From NCBI GenBank assembly GCA_013398055.1, contig VZRS01008257.1, positions 490,470-554,469 of the forward strand: 64,000 nt of DNA, given 5' to 3'. The position numbers and the translations under genes are program-made. The notes below the pieces were generated by a model, which was given only the letters and a program-made list of their open reading frames with translations, did not search any database and was not told the DNA's origin. Origin of the DNA: Ifrita kowaldi. Its lineage: Eukaryota; Chordata; Aves; Passeriformes; Cinclosomatidae. Below, piece by piece: positions 22,900-34,499 of the stretch (within the stretch, counting starts at the first letter, position 1; each line of letters opens with the position of its first letter).

Positions 22900-23540
22900 A
22901 CATGCTGGTGTGCAAACGCTTTGAGGGGATGGAGGCGTGCGGAGGGGACGGCTCTCGGGGGCCGCAGCACCGGGGGTGTCCCCGCGGTGGGTGCGGGTCC
23001 CCGGCCGCGGGCCCGTACGAGCGAGCGCATCGGCGGGCTTTGAATGGGTGCGGAGTTTTAGTTATGCAAATCGATGCATTAATTAACCCCGTTGCTATAG
23101 CTACTGCTTTATTGTTAAACGCAGTGAAAAGGGGACAGGCTGTGTCCATGGATAATCCTCCCGTCGGTGCTGTGCCCCCTCCCGCCCGGTGCGGGGCAGC
23201 TGCCGCCCGCATCCCGCATCCCGGCGGGCAGGTGGCGGGGCACTGCCGGCCCCACAGCGGCCGGGACGGGCCAGCCGGGGCTCTGCCGCCTCCCCCCGGG
23301 CCCATTGTGGGGGCTGACCCCGGGGGTCGGCTCCCTGCAGCCCCCCCGCCCCGTGTGTCTGGGGATGGGACGGGGGAGCGGGACAATGGGGCGGCAGGAG
23401 GGACGCAGATGGGCCGGGATGGGGATGCTCGGGGGAGGGGGCAGAGCACCCCGGGATGGGGATGGGGTTGCTCGAGGAGGGCAGGGAACCCCAGGATGGG
23501 GATGTTCAGGAAGGGCAGGTGACCCCAGTCCTGTTCTTGG
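22900..23540. promoter_or_regulatory. Intronic CpG island with embedded octamer/HNF1-like core
   Basis: A CpG-dense, GC-rich block is interrupted at 23055-23110 by an AT-rich core. That core holds ATGCAAAT (POU octamer, 23064-23071), ATCGAT (23070-23075), ATTAATTAAC (HNF1/homeodomain-like, 23078-23087) and an X-box-like GTTGCTATAGCTAC (23091-23104). This arrangement fits an alternative promoter or a strong enhancer. No splice donor of good quality could be tied to it, so a first exon is not called. Confidence 0.45.
23416..23526. repeat. G-rich minisatellite, three units of 34-40 bp
   Basis: Three imperfect units start with RGGATGGGGATG and end in ACCCC, at 23416-23452, 23453-23492 and 23493-23526. 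The repeated GGGG and GGG runs could form G-quadruplexes. It sits just left of the duplicated segment that starts at 23543. Confidence 0.7.
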
Positions 23541-23542
23541 CC

Positions 23543-24281
23543 CCAAACCCTGTCTGTACCTGGCCTTCTCTTTGTGTGCGCCCTAAAACCTGCACATACA
23601 GAACCCCCCAACAAAACAGACTTCCCAGCAGATCTGCTGTGGGAGTTAAAACCTTTCTCAGGCTGTTGCTGCAGCTGAGGTGGAAGTAAATTTATTACCT
23701 TTAATTTTGTCAGATTTGGGGCGGTTGTACTCACCTCCCCCATTCACTCTGGTGTGTGTATATATATATATATAAATATAATTTTTTTTCACATCTCTGT
23801 GAGAGTGTGCACATGCATTCGCTTCCATCTGATGGTAGCGACCAGTTCAGACCAGTTCAAGAACTCAAATCCTGCAGTGACCAGACACAGTATGCCTGTC
23901 TGGGCATTTGCATGCATTTTGCATATTTTTTCCTTGCAATGCATAATTTTGCCTGTGACTTAAGAGTGTCCTTGTTCCCTGGGAGTGACTTGCCTTGTGA
24001 AAGGTTGCTCCTCTGGTGAGCGGGAGAGCTGCAGAGTGGCACAGATGATAACGGCGCTTGGGAAGAGGCAGAGCAGGGAGTTTCCCGTTTTTTGGCCCTG
24101 GACGGTGCTGAGGAAATCCGGTCGCAGTTCCAGCCCTGTCATGACCTGTGTGGCTTTGGCCAACTTGCTCAATCTGGGTTTCGACACCCGTCTGCGAGGC
24201 AGGGCAGCCCCTGTGGCACTGCTGCCCAGGGCTGCGTGTCCTGGAGCCCCTGCGGGAGCTGCAGCCTCAGGACAGGGGCAT
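23543..24281 (+). repeat. Duplicated segment, copy 1 (739 bp; probable assembly artefact)
   Basis: This segment is repeated at 24283-25021 with a constant offset of 740. I see only two differences: T/A at 23773/24513 and C/T at 24021/24761. The two copies are separated by a single N. The pattern fits two overlapping contig ends or two haplotypes joined without merging. A very recent tandem duplication is the alternative. It contains a (TA)n run near 23759 and no gene. Confidence 0.9.
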
Positions 24282-24282
24282 N

Positions 24283-25021
24283 CCAAACCCTGTCTGTACC
24301 TGGCCTTCTCTTTGTGTGCGCCCTAAAACCTGCACATACAGAACCCCCCAACAAAACAGACTTCCCAGCAGATCTGCTGTGGGAGTTAAAACCTTTCTCA
24401 GGCTGTTGCTGCAGCTGAGGTGGAAGTAAATTTATTACCTTTAATTTTGTCAGATTTGGGGCGGTTGTACTCACCTCCCCCATTCACTCTGGTGTGTGTA
24501 TATATATATATAAAAATATAATTTTTTTTCACATCTCTGTGAGAGTGTGCACATGCATTCGCTTCCATCTGATGGTAGCGACCAGTTCAGACCAGTTCAA
24601 GAACTCAAATCCTGCAGTGACCAGACACAGTATGCCTGTCTGGGCATTTGCATGCATTTTGCATATTTTTTCCTTGCAATGCATAATTTTGCCTGTGACT
24701 TAAGAGTGTCCTTGTTCCCTGGGAGTGACTTGCCTTGTGAAAGGTTGCTCCTCTGGTGAGTGGGAGAGCTGCAGAGTGGCACAGATGATAACGGCGCTTG
24801 GGAAGAGGCAGAGCAGGGAGTTTCCCGTTTTTTGGCCCTGGACGGTGCTGAGGAAATCCGGTCGCAGTTCCAGCCCTGTCATGACCTGTGTGGCTTTGGC
24901 CAACTTGCTCAATCTGGGTTTCGACACCCGTCTGCGAGGCAGGGCAGCCCCTGTGGCACTGCTGCCCAGGGCTGCGTGTCCTGGAGCCCCTGCGGGAGCT
25001 GCAGCCTCAGGACAGGGGCAT
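24283..25021 (+). repeat. Duplicated segment, copy 2
   Basis: This is the second copy of 23543-24281, beginning right after the N at 24282 and ending where unique sequence resumes at about 25022. Identity by eye is above 99.5 percent. Anyone measuring intron 1 length should subtract about 740 bp if the duplication is false. Confidence 0.9.
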
Positions 25022-28000
25022 GGCAGGGTGTCCGGCACCGCTCCCAAATGTCACGGGGCTCCTCGGGGCTGTGCTGGTCAATAGTGGGGTGGTGTGAGGG
25101 AGCCATGCTGGTACAGAGGAGAAATGCTGGAGGAGCACAGGTTCCCCAGCCACAGTTCAGGGTGTTTTGTGGCTTTTCTGCACCTCGATTGTGTCTCTAG
25201 CCAGGGGCTGGGTGTGAGTTGATGGGTGTCATGCTTGTGGCAGGGAGGCACAGGTACTGCTGCTGTGTCTCACTCAAGGTGCCCCTGCTTGAGCACTGGT
25301 CCCACAGGACTCGCTGGGCACGGTGACAGGGGTTGGGTGCTGGCACTGAGGCACCTGGAGCTGCCTTGGGCTCTGACAGGGCCATGGCTGAGTGCACTGG
25401 GAATTGACCCACAGATGGTTTCCCCAAGAATAAGTGGAAATGGAAACTTCCTAGGGGACAGCCAGGGTGGAGAGACACGTGGTGAAACCCAGTGTATACA
25501 GCGTTTGTTCAGCTGGAAGAGGCTGTGCTTGATGCTGATGACATCCACAAACCCCCATCTCCAGCCCCACGTGCCGTCCCCGCCGGCTGTTGTGCGCTGG
25601 GGTGTCCCACACGGAGCAGGACAGCCTGTGCCATCTCCCTGCTCTGCTGCTGCCTGCCTTTCTGTGTGCACAGCAAGTGCAACCTGCTGGGTCCTCCTGA
25701 CCTCCACAGTTCGAGGCGCCTTGTTGTGCTGGGCTGGGTGACAAATGAATCCCAAATTCCCCATATTTCCCTGGTGTCTCCGTGGCAGCAGGAAGAGGGA
25801 GCAGCTCCGGCACTGCCGGGTGACGCAGCGCAAGTGGATGCAGCTGATGGAGGCTGCAAGTGCCCCGTCAGTGCGAGGCAGCTCCATTGCAGTGGGAGAC
25901 TGGGCTCTGAGGAAGCTGGAATCAGAAACCCAATCCCTGTAATTGCCGTTTGGAGAGGGGGCAATGCCCTCCCTGCATGGAGCACTTGCTCTCCTTGGAG
26001 CGTCCGCGTCTGGCAATTTGTCTGTGGAAACAGATGTGGGCAGCGACAAACATCTATTTCTATAACTAGAAACAAATTTGGTAATTGCCTCTTTCAACAG
26101 GACTTGCTCAAGCAGGAAATGAAATTCCTAAATGGCAGTTAGCAAAAGTATTTATAGCTAAGTTCATAAATGAGATGTGCTTTCCTTTGTCATGAGTTTC
26201 TGCTGGGTGGAAGGGAAAAAAAACCTCTACAGTAGCAAGCCACATATTGATCAGGAGTGTTTCCAGGGTATACGAAAATACTTATTTATTAATGTGTTTA
26301 TTTTTGCTGGCTGTTAGAAATACCCCTGACAAACAAAACCTGTTTGGTCTTTCAGGGTCAGCTGGTGGGGTTTGATCCGGATGTTGTGTGCTGTGTTTTT
26401 TTCAGTCATTATGTGGTAGATTTTTTTTTTTTCTGGTTCAGTCTATTTATGATTGCAGATGATAAACTCTTGTTCCTGTGTCCCTCTCTCTGGAGGCTCA
26501 TGTTCAAAGGGGTGGGTGATGTTCTGGCCTCACCCTTGCCCAGACATCATCCAGGCCCGATGCCATTGTGCTTCCTCTCGGGAAGCAGGAGATACTCTGG
26601 ATGTTCTCAGCTTGGTGGGGGCCATGAGCCCTGCTCAAAATTTTCTAGTGAGCAAGCACATTTACCTGTCTTTTAAGTGCAAAATCAAAATGACTTTATT
26701 CTTTTAATCCAGTTTAGCTGTTCTCACCCTTGGGAGTAACTTCAAAAGCCTTGTACTCCTTCCAGTCATCTCGGTAGGCTGGGATCAGCCTTACTGTGTG
26801 TGAAATACCTTGTCTAAAAATTCTGGAAAAGGGGAGGGTGAGAGAAGCAGGCACAGAAAAGAGAGAAGGGGTTGGCATATGCAGGATTTCAGAGAGTCTG
26901 CATGTCCCAAAGAACCTTGTTAGTTCTCATTGCTCTGAGGGAGCTGTTTCATGTCTTCAGGAGTTTCTCTAAACAAGCCTCCGGTTGACAGGTCTCTGCT
27001 CGGAGCCGGGAATTGTCCTGAGAGCTGCTGACCCCAGCTCTCACATTTGCCATTTCCCTGTAAAAGCTGAGTTCTGCCATGCTGATCCTGCCTTTCTGGC
27101 CCTTGGATGCACGTCCCACTCCCCACAGCTGCCACCGAGCCGTGCGAGCTCGGGACGGTCACCTTCTGAAAACAGGCCCAGTGGTGTGGCCAGGACAGTT
27201 GCTGTGTTTTTTAAGCACTAAAGAATTTTTCTGAGGCACAACCAGTCTGATATTTCTGTGACTATTAAGCGTGAAATGGGGCTGTTTCCTTTAAAACAAA
27301 CAAAAATGCGGGTGGGGGGGTGAGGCCGTCATTTGCCAGTGACTCAGAGGATGTGATGCTTGATTACCTGGGGTGACAGATGAAGAAAAAGAACTATATT
27401 AAACGCAGTTATGGCCGAAGGCTTGGCACTATGAACAGGACTTCTTGGGGCCCTATCCCCTGTTTTCCAGCAATGTTTTTTCTCAGCTGGCTCCTTTTCT
27501 GAGTCTCTCTTGCTCCTTGCCCTCCTGCCCCATCTCAGCCTGTTGTCACTGGCTCACACAGCATCATTGCTGCTCGCTGCATCAGAATTGTCTGTGCTGA
27601 ATCCAGAAATGCAGTTTAGCTGTTGACTGTACTGATGATGCGTGAAGCAGGCCCAGTATGAGCTCTTCCCAGCTGTCCTGCCTGTTGTCACAGGCCTGAT
27701 CCTGGTCCCTTTGATGCCTCGGTGCTGCTGCAGCTTCAAGGTGCTGCCAGTCAGTGCCAGCAGCGGCACTTATCAATATTGAGATCATATTCTGTATCTA
27801 TCTGCAGTACTTCCCGTGCTGTCTTGTAAACAAATACAGTTGTTGACAATCTGATGGGCCCTTCAGATCTGGTTTTATGGAGGCATTAGAAGATAAAGGT
27901 AGCAGATGCTAATACAAAAATAGTGCAGTAATGACTTCGCCTGCTCTGATTGTTTCTAAGATGACCTAGCAGACGAGCAGCAGAGGGTGAGTAATCTGCC

Positions 28001-28070
28001 GTCTGAAGTTCTTTGTTCTTTCATCTCTTCTTTGCTGTCCACAGCCTCTGAGAGGGAGAACACTCTTAAA
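25022..28070. other. Intron 1 sequence, mostly featureless
   Basis: Mixed-composition intron. AT-rich, repeat-free stretches around 26030-26330 and 27820-27980 look regulatory but lack a decisive motif. An AP-1 heptamer TGACTCA is at 27340-27346. Overlapping open frames near 25270-26140 on both strands show no domain and are not called. Confidence 0.4.
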
Positions 28071-28071
28071 A

Positions 28072-28142
28072 GAGAGTAAGAGTGTGTAAGAGTGTGTGTG
28101 TGTGTTAAGAACATTTAACTATGTGTGAGTGTGTAAGAGTGT
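28072..28142. repeat. GT-rich microsatellite
   Basis: Interrupted (GT)n with AAGAGTGTGT variants; the longest pure run is near 28091-28105. Confidence 0.8.
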
Positions 28143-28919
28143 GATTTTTTTTAACTTTTTTTCTTAGGAATTGTGGCTAGTGCAGCTGCATTTCTTCAGC
28201 TTAGCCGTTATCTCCTGAGTAATTTCACTTGTTCTCATCACTTCTCACACGATACACAATTCCAGTATGCATAGAAATTGTAATTGAAGCTTGGGGATGA
28301 CTGCTTTGACCTGCAGATGTGTGTTATACCTGGCTGTAAGCAAGGGTTATCTTGGCAGAGACCCTGCCTGAAAGCTGTTCTGTCCACCTGTAAATGATAG
28401 CTGGAGTGTCTGAAATGATTGCAGCAAAATACAGGTTTTGGGGTGGGTTTTTTTTCTCCTTTATACTTGTGGTGGTTTGGAGAATTTGTCTTCTGCAGAG
28501 ATACTCTGTGTGGAAGGAAGAGCATTAATAAAGTTTATAGGAAGCATTTTATGAACTGAAGTGTAGCTGTAAAAGGCAAGGCAATGCATTTAAAGTGTAA
28601 CCCAGCCTCACCTCCCCTACAGCCGTGAGGGTGCTCCCAGCATCACCATTGACTCACATCACTCTCCCTCCTTGTAAATACATTAATTAATTTGAACCTG
28701 TGGGTGCCAGTATTTTGTTTATAAGGACTCGAGGAAGCTCCCAGATGCACCTTCCTGCAGCAACATCTGTGGAGCCGTGAGCACGGTCTGCAATGGGAGG
28801 AGTGCGGCCGGCACCTCCGTGTGGGACCCACACACAAATCCATACATTTCAGACACTTTAGAGCTTTATGGCCTTGGTGACTGGACAGCAGGGTGGGCAG
28901 CAAGGCCATGAGCTTCTTC

Positions 28920-29440
28920 TAAACACAGGAGAGCGGAGACCATGGGCTTTGGAAGCGGTGGAGTCCCCATCACTCGTTAATGCATTCAGATAATCCATTG
29001 CGAAGCCCTCGCTCAAGGCCACGCGTGGTGCAGAGTGGCAAGCGAGCAGCGAACGTGAGGAATGGGACGTGACAAGTCATTCTCCTTGGTCACGAACACC
29101 CCGTTTTAGGGTGCTGAGAATCTGGGGGAAAAAATGCTTACTTGCAAAACAGTTGCACGCACGGTGCCCGGCTCCCGGAGCTGCCGCGTCTAGACAGAAA
29201 ATACGGAAAAGCAGGTTGTGTCACTTAAATGTGATGTCTGAACCTGTTAGTTTGAAACGTATTCTGGAATAAAAATTATGCAAAATTAAATTAGTGTGAC
29301 CTTGCTTTGCATTTGGAGGCGGAATATGCCCATCTTGTAAAGCCTAGTGCATTTATAACACTTCCCTTGGGGAAAATTACAGAGAGAAATGGAATGAGGT
29401 CTCTTCTAATTGAAAAGTGACAATGATTAGGAAGCCAAAT
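28920..29440. promoter_or_regulatory. CpG-enriched patch with Smad palindrome, followed by AT-rich element
   Basis: From 28920 to 29200 the intron is locally CpG-enriched. It contains the palindrome CCACGCGTGG (29019-29028, HES/HRE-type CACGCG core) and the fourth intron 1 Smad palindrome GTCTAGAC (29188-29195). From 29200 the sequence turns AT-rich and repeat-free, typical of a conserved non-coding element. The mix suggests an enhancer or minor promoter. The function is inferred. Confidence 0.45.
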
Positions 29441-32400
29441 ACAAAATGTGTTGAGTATTTTTTTTCTTGTTTTGTTGTGTGTGTGTTTTTAAGAATACCA
29501 GTAGAATTATAAATTATGTGCTTTGCAGTTTGGCTTGTTTTTCATTCCCCAAAGGCTTTTTATTAGCATAGCAGCTGAATTGCACTTGTATAATAACATA
29601 TTAACTCAAACTTTGGGTTTTTAATGATCTTTCTTCATTAGTTTGACTGAGCTGCTTGGATAAAAATCTTACTGAGTATATCCAGCTTCCCAGTGTGTTG
29701 GGTTTGTTTTCCCTTCTGCAGAAAAGCCCATGAAGACAAGTTAAAACAGAGGGAGAGTTGGCAGAGACTTTGGTGCCTCGAGTGGGTATGAGTCTCTTGA
29801 AACATGAAAAGCACAAATTGAGCGTGTGGGATTTTTTTTGTTGTTTTGTTTGGTTTGGTTTGGTTTGACTTTTATTTTATTTTTTCCAAAGGCCATATTG
29901 GGCAACCTGAGTGTTCTTGGGATTAAAGCTCATCTCTGCATACAGGATGGGTTTGCTTCTGGGCATGGTAAGGCTGGGCCACTCCTCAGAGCTTGGGCTT
30001 GGGGCAGAGATGGGGCAGGAGGAGCATCCCTGCTGGAAAGCAGCATCCCCTTTGTTCTGGTAATGATCCTGTGCCTTCCTGTTGCACCTCTTGTCGAGTG
30101 TTGTGTAACCCCCAATTACAGCAGTCCCAGAGCACTGAGGGATGGATGAGACACTGGTGTGTTGTCCCAGATGCTGATGGAATTCCCAGCCTTTCTTCTG
30201 CTTCAGGCTCTGCTGGTTCTGTGTCTGTGTGTGCAGGAAGCCTGGGTTAGGTCATTTGTAAGTGGCACATCTTGTGTTCTCCTTCCTGGGAAGGAGTTAG
30301 GGCAGCACTTCCCCATGGCCAAAACCTCACCCGTGTCACTGAAGTACCAGGACCAATTTAGCAAGGTTTGGTTCATTTAAGAGGTCTCTTGTCCTAGGAA
30401 AGGAACTTTTCTTTACTACTACTTTGGCCTTGTTTTTCTTCAGAAATATAGCCCCTTTTAACAGAAAAGGAAGTTTTCCATCACTGGCTTAATTTATATT
30501 TTTTCTTGTGTTTTCTTACCATGGCCAAAGCACATGCTGCATTTTGAGGCTGAAGTGACTCATCCTCTTAAAAACATTTGGGGTTTTTTTTGTTTAGATT
30601 TTTCTTTTCCATAATGATTTGTGCAGAAGATGGGCTTTGCACCCAGGCTGGGTGGCTGCTCTGCTGCCCACGGGGAGGGCAGGCACAGGGGCTCTGGGAT
30701 CTGGCTCTTCATGGGTGACCAGGGCAGCGCCCAGGGGAGCTGTGGGGTGCCCTGCTGGTGGTTGGGTGCTGGAAGTCAGGGGGATGCTGTCAGTGCTCAC
30801 TTACAGCACCAGGAATGTCTCTGGGATATGTAGGGACCCCCCTACGTAGCGGTGACATGGGAACAAGACTTGTGCTGTGCCTTTTTTTAAGTGGTTTTGC
30901 GTCGTCCCCTTTCGCAACCCTTTAGGTTTTGGTGTGTTTGTGCCTGTGGTCAGTCTGGGTTCTGCTCAGAAGCAATGAGCTCCTGTTCCAGCCAGTTCCT
31001 GCAGCACAGGGCAGCAGGGGCAGCTTTTGGATCCCACAGATGAGCTGTACTGCTTCGAGGCTGGAGCAAATTGTTGGGAATGTGGTTTTCTTCCATGCTC
31101 TTCCTCTCACAGTGGCACTGAGCAACTTGTTGGGGTTGCTGTGAAAGACCCAGAGCTTGTCTTTTATTCTAGCTAAAAAGCATTTTTAAGGCAAAACTCC
31201 TGTACAATGTTTGGCTTTTAATCCCTCTCTCCCCACCCTATGTGCAACTGTCCAGAGTAGAGACAGCTGTGTTTTTGGGGTGCTGGAAGGATATGGGCTC
31301 CAAGTGCCAGATAAGGCTCCTGCTTTCAAGGCATAATTCTGCTTTCTGCAGGCAGTGCGCAGAGCTGGTGGAGCATTTTGGGCAGTGGCAGAAATAGCTG
31401 CTGTTTAGCAGAAAGAGCTCCAAGGTAACTGGCAGCACTCACCACCTGGACTGTTTTCTTGACATTTATTTGCTTTTACTGGCACTCAAATGCCACCTGT
31501 CAGGAGAAAACTTTCCATTAAAAAAAAAAAAATCTAATAAGTTTTCCTGACTCAGCAGAAGCCACCCCAGCTGGTGTGAGTGGTGCCCTCTGAGGTCTGG
31601 TGGGCCTTGCTGTGTATCTGCAGATATATGTGTGTGTGTCTGTATAGATTAAATACAGATGGCAGCATCCATGATAGCTTCGGGCATGGCTTTCCCAAAC
31701 TGGATTTTATAGCTGTCGCTGCTGAGAAGCAAACAAAGTGTAAATCCCCAGAACGATTGAATTTTGCTGTCTGGCCCCTCCTTTATGCTGGGCACTGGAG
31801 TTGCTGCTGCCTAGTCCTGGGCACTGCTGGCGTGAAAGGGGCTGGGGGGAGTGACTGAGCAGTTTGGGAATGGCATGTACTCCCTGGGCACCAAATTCAT
31901 GGAAATAATGACCCAGCACTATGTTTGCCTCCAGCACTCAATTTTCCTAAGCCTCGGAGAGGTGTGAGGAATTATTTCCTTAGGAAATTTTAGGAGTGGC
32001 TTCTCGCTGCCTCGTGCCAAGTGTCTGCAGAGTTAACGGGATAGTCTGTTGTTTGCTTGTTCTTGTTTGTTTGGAGGGGTTTTGGCAGTTTTCCTTGCTG
32101 CCAGTTCAAGCCACTCAAGCTGCCGCAGTCAGCTGGCCGAGCCCTGAGCTGGGGGCTGTCTGGAGCTCCGGGATGCGGCCCCGTGGCAGACGCATCGCAC
32201 CCATCTGGCGTCTCACCCAAAAGCAGGAGGTCTCCCCGCCTGCTTCCTGTGGCAGCTCGGAGACAGGGGGGCTGCCCTGCCACTGCCTCCTGTGCTGGGC
32301 TGTCCCCTGGGCCCCCACTGTCTGACCCCTGGGACAGAGGGGACGTGTGCTCGTGCAGGGATGTGCCGAGGGGGACTCAGTCCTGTCCTCCCTGGAGGAG

Positions 32401-32660
32401 GCAGTGGTGGTGATGGGAAGAGATTTGCAGGAATTTAGCTTGCATTTAGCTGAACTGTTTGATTAGGATGACTCGTGTTGGTTCGTGTCTCCACAGCCCT
32501 GAGAGAGGCACGTGAGGCACTGGGATGCTCCTGGTTTTGTGCCCAGCCCACTGAGGTGGGCTTTGGGAAGTCCAGTCTGTGCTGTAGCCTGGAAACACTC
32601 TGCAGTATAGATTGTCTTTTTAAAGATCCCTCCTGGAGACTCTTCTGTGACACTGAAAAA
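29441..32660. other. Intron 1 distal part, mostly featureless
   Basis: The stretch includes a (GGTTT)n tract at 29846-29868, an A run at 31520-31531 and an antioxidant/AP-1-like TGACTCAGCA at 31548-31557. No exon or mobile element was recognised. Confidence 0.45.
29846..29868. repeat. (GGTTT)n short tandem repeat
   Basis: Consecutive TTTGG units follow a T-rich stretch. Confidence 0.75.
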
Positions 32661-32833
32661 GTGAATGAATGAGGTTTTTGTGGGCTCAGGGCACACAGGG
32701 CCCACGTGTGAGAGCTGTAATGGGACGGGTGCAGTGTTGTCAGTGGTGCCTCAGCCACTTTATTGTTCTTGTGCTCGGTTACCTGCTGCTGTTCCTGATG
32801 GCTCAAAGTCTGTCTGTCTTGTCTCTCTTGCAG

Positions 32834-32988
32834 CGGAGTTGGAGTTTGTACAGATAATCATAATCGTGGTGGTGATGATGGTAATGGTGGTGGTGATCAC
32901 GTGTCTGCTGAACCACTACAAACTCTCTGCACGATCCTTCATCAGCCGGCACAGCCAGGGCAGGCGGCGAGACGAGAACCTCTCCTCA
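32834..32988 (+). CDS. PMEPA1: PMEPA1 coding exon 2: transmembrane helix and juxtamembrane region
   Basis: The exon completes codon 35 (Thr) and encodes residues 36-86. It starts ELEFVQ and continues into an almost pure Ile/Val/Met helix at about residues 42-60, including CLL at 58-60. The juxtamembrane segment HYKLSARSFISRHSQGRRR then supplies the positive charges that place the tail in the cytosol. The exon ends in LSS at a codon boundary, with donor GTAAGT at 32989-32994. The acceptor is preceded by GTCTGTCTGTCT pyrimidine-rich sequence. This is the most conserved part of the family and decides the PMEPA1/LDLRAD4 assignment together with exon 1. Reading through the donor stays open for 44 codons, so intron 2 retention would give a truncated membrane protein lacking the PPxY motifs. 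Confidence 0.95.
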
Positions 32989-33971
32989 GTAAGTCACACC
33001 CTGCTCTTCCAGCCACGCATGCCAGGTTATCTTTGGCCTTGGCATCGTCTGTCTCTGTTATTGGGGGAGGGAGGGCATTTTAGGGGTGCCTCTGGCTCTT
33101 TAGGGTGCTGTATGTGCTAATCTATGGTCAGCCATAGCCTCTGCCTTTGCCCTGAGCTGTGCAAATCTGATTTTACATCAGTAAAGTGACTGCACGAGGC
33201 TGTTCTTGGCATGTCCTGTTCCTGAAACCATCACCCTCATCTGGTTGGGGTTCATGTGCCTTGGTTTAGCAGTCCCAAACTATCGAGTCCTTTGGCTCCA
33301 GTTAGAGAGTCTCAAGTGACTGTATAAAAACTTCCTGCCTGCCTTGCAGGGAGCAGGAAATCCTGACTGACTCGCTCCGGTTTTCACCAGTGCTGCTGCC
33401 ATTGCTGTGGTGCAAGGGGCAGAAAACGCTTGTCAGCCAGACAAGCAGAGAGCTCTCCAAGGGAATGTGCAAGAGGCTCGCTGTAACCCAGGCTCCTGGC
33501 TTCATAAAAGCCCGAGGAGAGACGTGTGAATTGTCCCTCTGACAGGGATTTGAGGGGAAGCCTCTCCAGCCTCGAGGCAGATGTTGGTTCGTGCAGTTTC
33601 CTTAAATGTAGTGGCTCAGAGAGACTCAGAAGGATGTACAGAGAAAAGGCATCACATTTTCTTGGAGGGTGAGCGTGTACTGTTCACTGCTGCCTCTGTG
33701 GCTCCATCTTCAGTGCAGGGATGTCTTGTACTGATACTTCTCTTTTTTAGCATTCACCCTGAAGGGTCTTAGAGCCCTTTAAATAGGGCTCCCTCAAGGC
33801 CACTGCTCCATGCCCCCTCCTCTGCAGGCTGCCAGGGCAGGCTGGACACATGGCTAGTGCTGTGGGGTGCTCTGTGTGGGGCTGTGCTCCCCTGAATCAG
33901 ATCCGAAAAAGATCGAATACGGGGGGATTGCTTCGAGGTTTGTTCTTCTGTTTTTCCATTTTCTTTCCTCT

Positions 33972-33992
33972 ATTTTTTTTTTTTTTTTTTTT
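33972..33992. repeat. Poly-T tract
   Basis: About 21 consecutive T, shortly before the N at 34036. Confidence 0.9.
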
Positions 33993-34035
33993 GAGAGATA
34001 CCACAGTTCTTCTCATAGGGGAATATATTTAAAGA

Positions 34036-34036
34036 N
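34036..34036. other. Single N in intron 2
   Basis: A lone ambiguous base lies 44 bp after a long poly-T run. Unlike the Ns at 24282 and 40621, I see no long flanking duplication, only a short GATACC shared on both sides (33997 and 34037). It is probably a small unresolved gap. Confidence 0.8.
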
Positions 34037-34499
34037 GATACCTAAGATCTTTCACTAAGCCAGGCTTCAGTGCAGTTGAAGGCTGCCCAGGGCTGTCCTT
34101 CGTAGCTGCTTTTTGTCACACCAGGCAGAGCTCCGTTCTCGGCCGCTTTGTGAGGGGGATGCCCCATGGGAAGGAGAGCTGTGCAAACCCCAACCCAATT
34201 AACCCCCTCCTCGTTCCGTGGGCTGTGGAGCACCTCTCCAGAGGGCACGGCGTGATCCCAGCTCGGGGTCGTCTGTCAATGCTGCAGCGGGATCAGAGTG
34301 CTGGGAATGCCTGATCCCACAGGGTGCCCGATCCCACGTTAAACCAGCTGGTGTGAGGGTGGAGATGGCTCAGGCACCTCCCTGCTTTGGGGATCAGAGC
34401 CCAGCTCCCCACACATATCCCAGCTCCACCCGGAAATCTTACGCTCCTCTTACGATCCCATGCGCCCACTTCCAGCAGCAGCAGAGTGTGAGCATCCGA

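Larger units (their letters stand above)
114..32833 (+). other. PMEPA1: PMEPA1 intron 1 (32.7 kb)
   Basis: The intron is bounded by donor GTAAGT (114-119) and a pyrimidine-rich acceptor tract ending CTTGCAG at 32833. It splits a codon in phase 1 (A|CG). It holds three CpG-rich islands, four Smad palindromes, several AT-rich blocks and one assembly duplication, all listed separately. I see no convincing coding sequence in it on either strand. Human PMEPA1 also has a long first intron with alternative first exons, so alternative promoters here are plausible but unproven. Confidence 0.92.

Noticed and set aside
22814..23743. 309-codon minus-strand open frame
   Set aside because: It lies over a CpG island and a minisatellite and is Pro/Gly/Arg-rich with no domain. 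Low stop frequency in GC-rich DNA explains it.
23759..23780. (TA)n run as a TATA promoter
   Set aside because: It is a short AT microsatellite that differs between the two assembly copies, with no supporting context.
25270..26142. Overlapping open frames of about 200-275 codons on both strands
   Set aside because: Coding on both strands over the same interval is implausible, and no domain, splice sites or family resemblance were seen.
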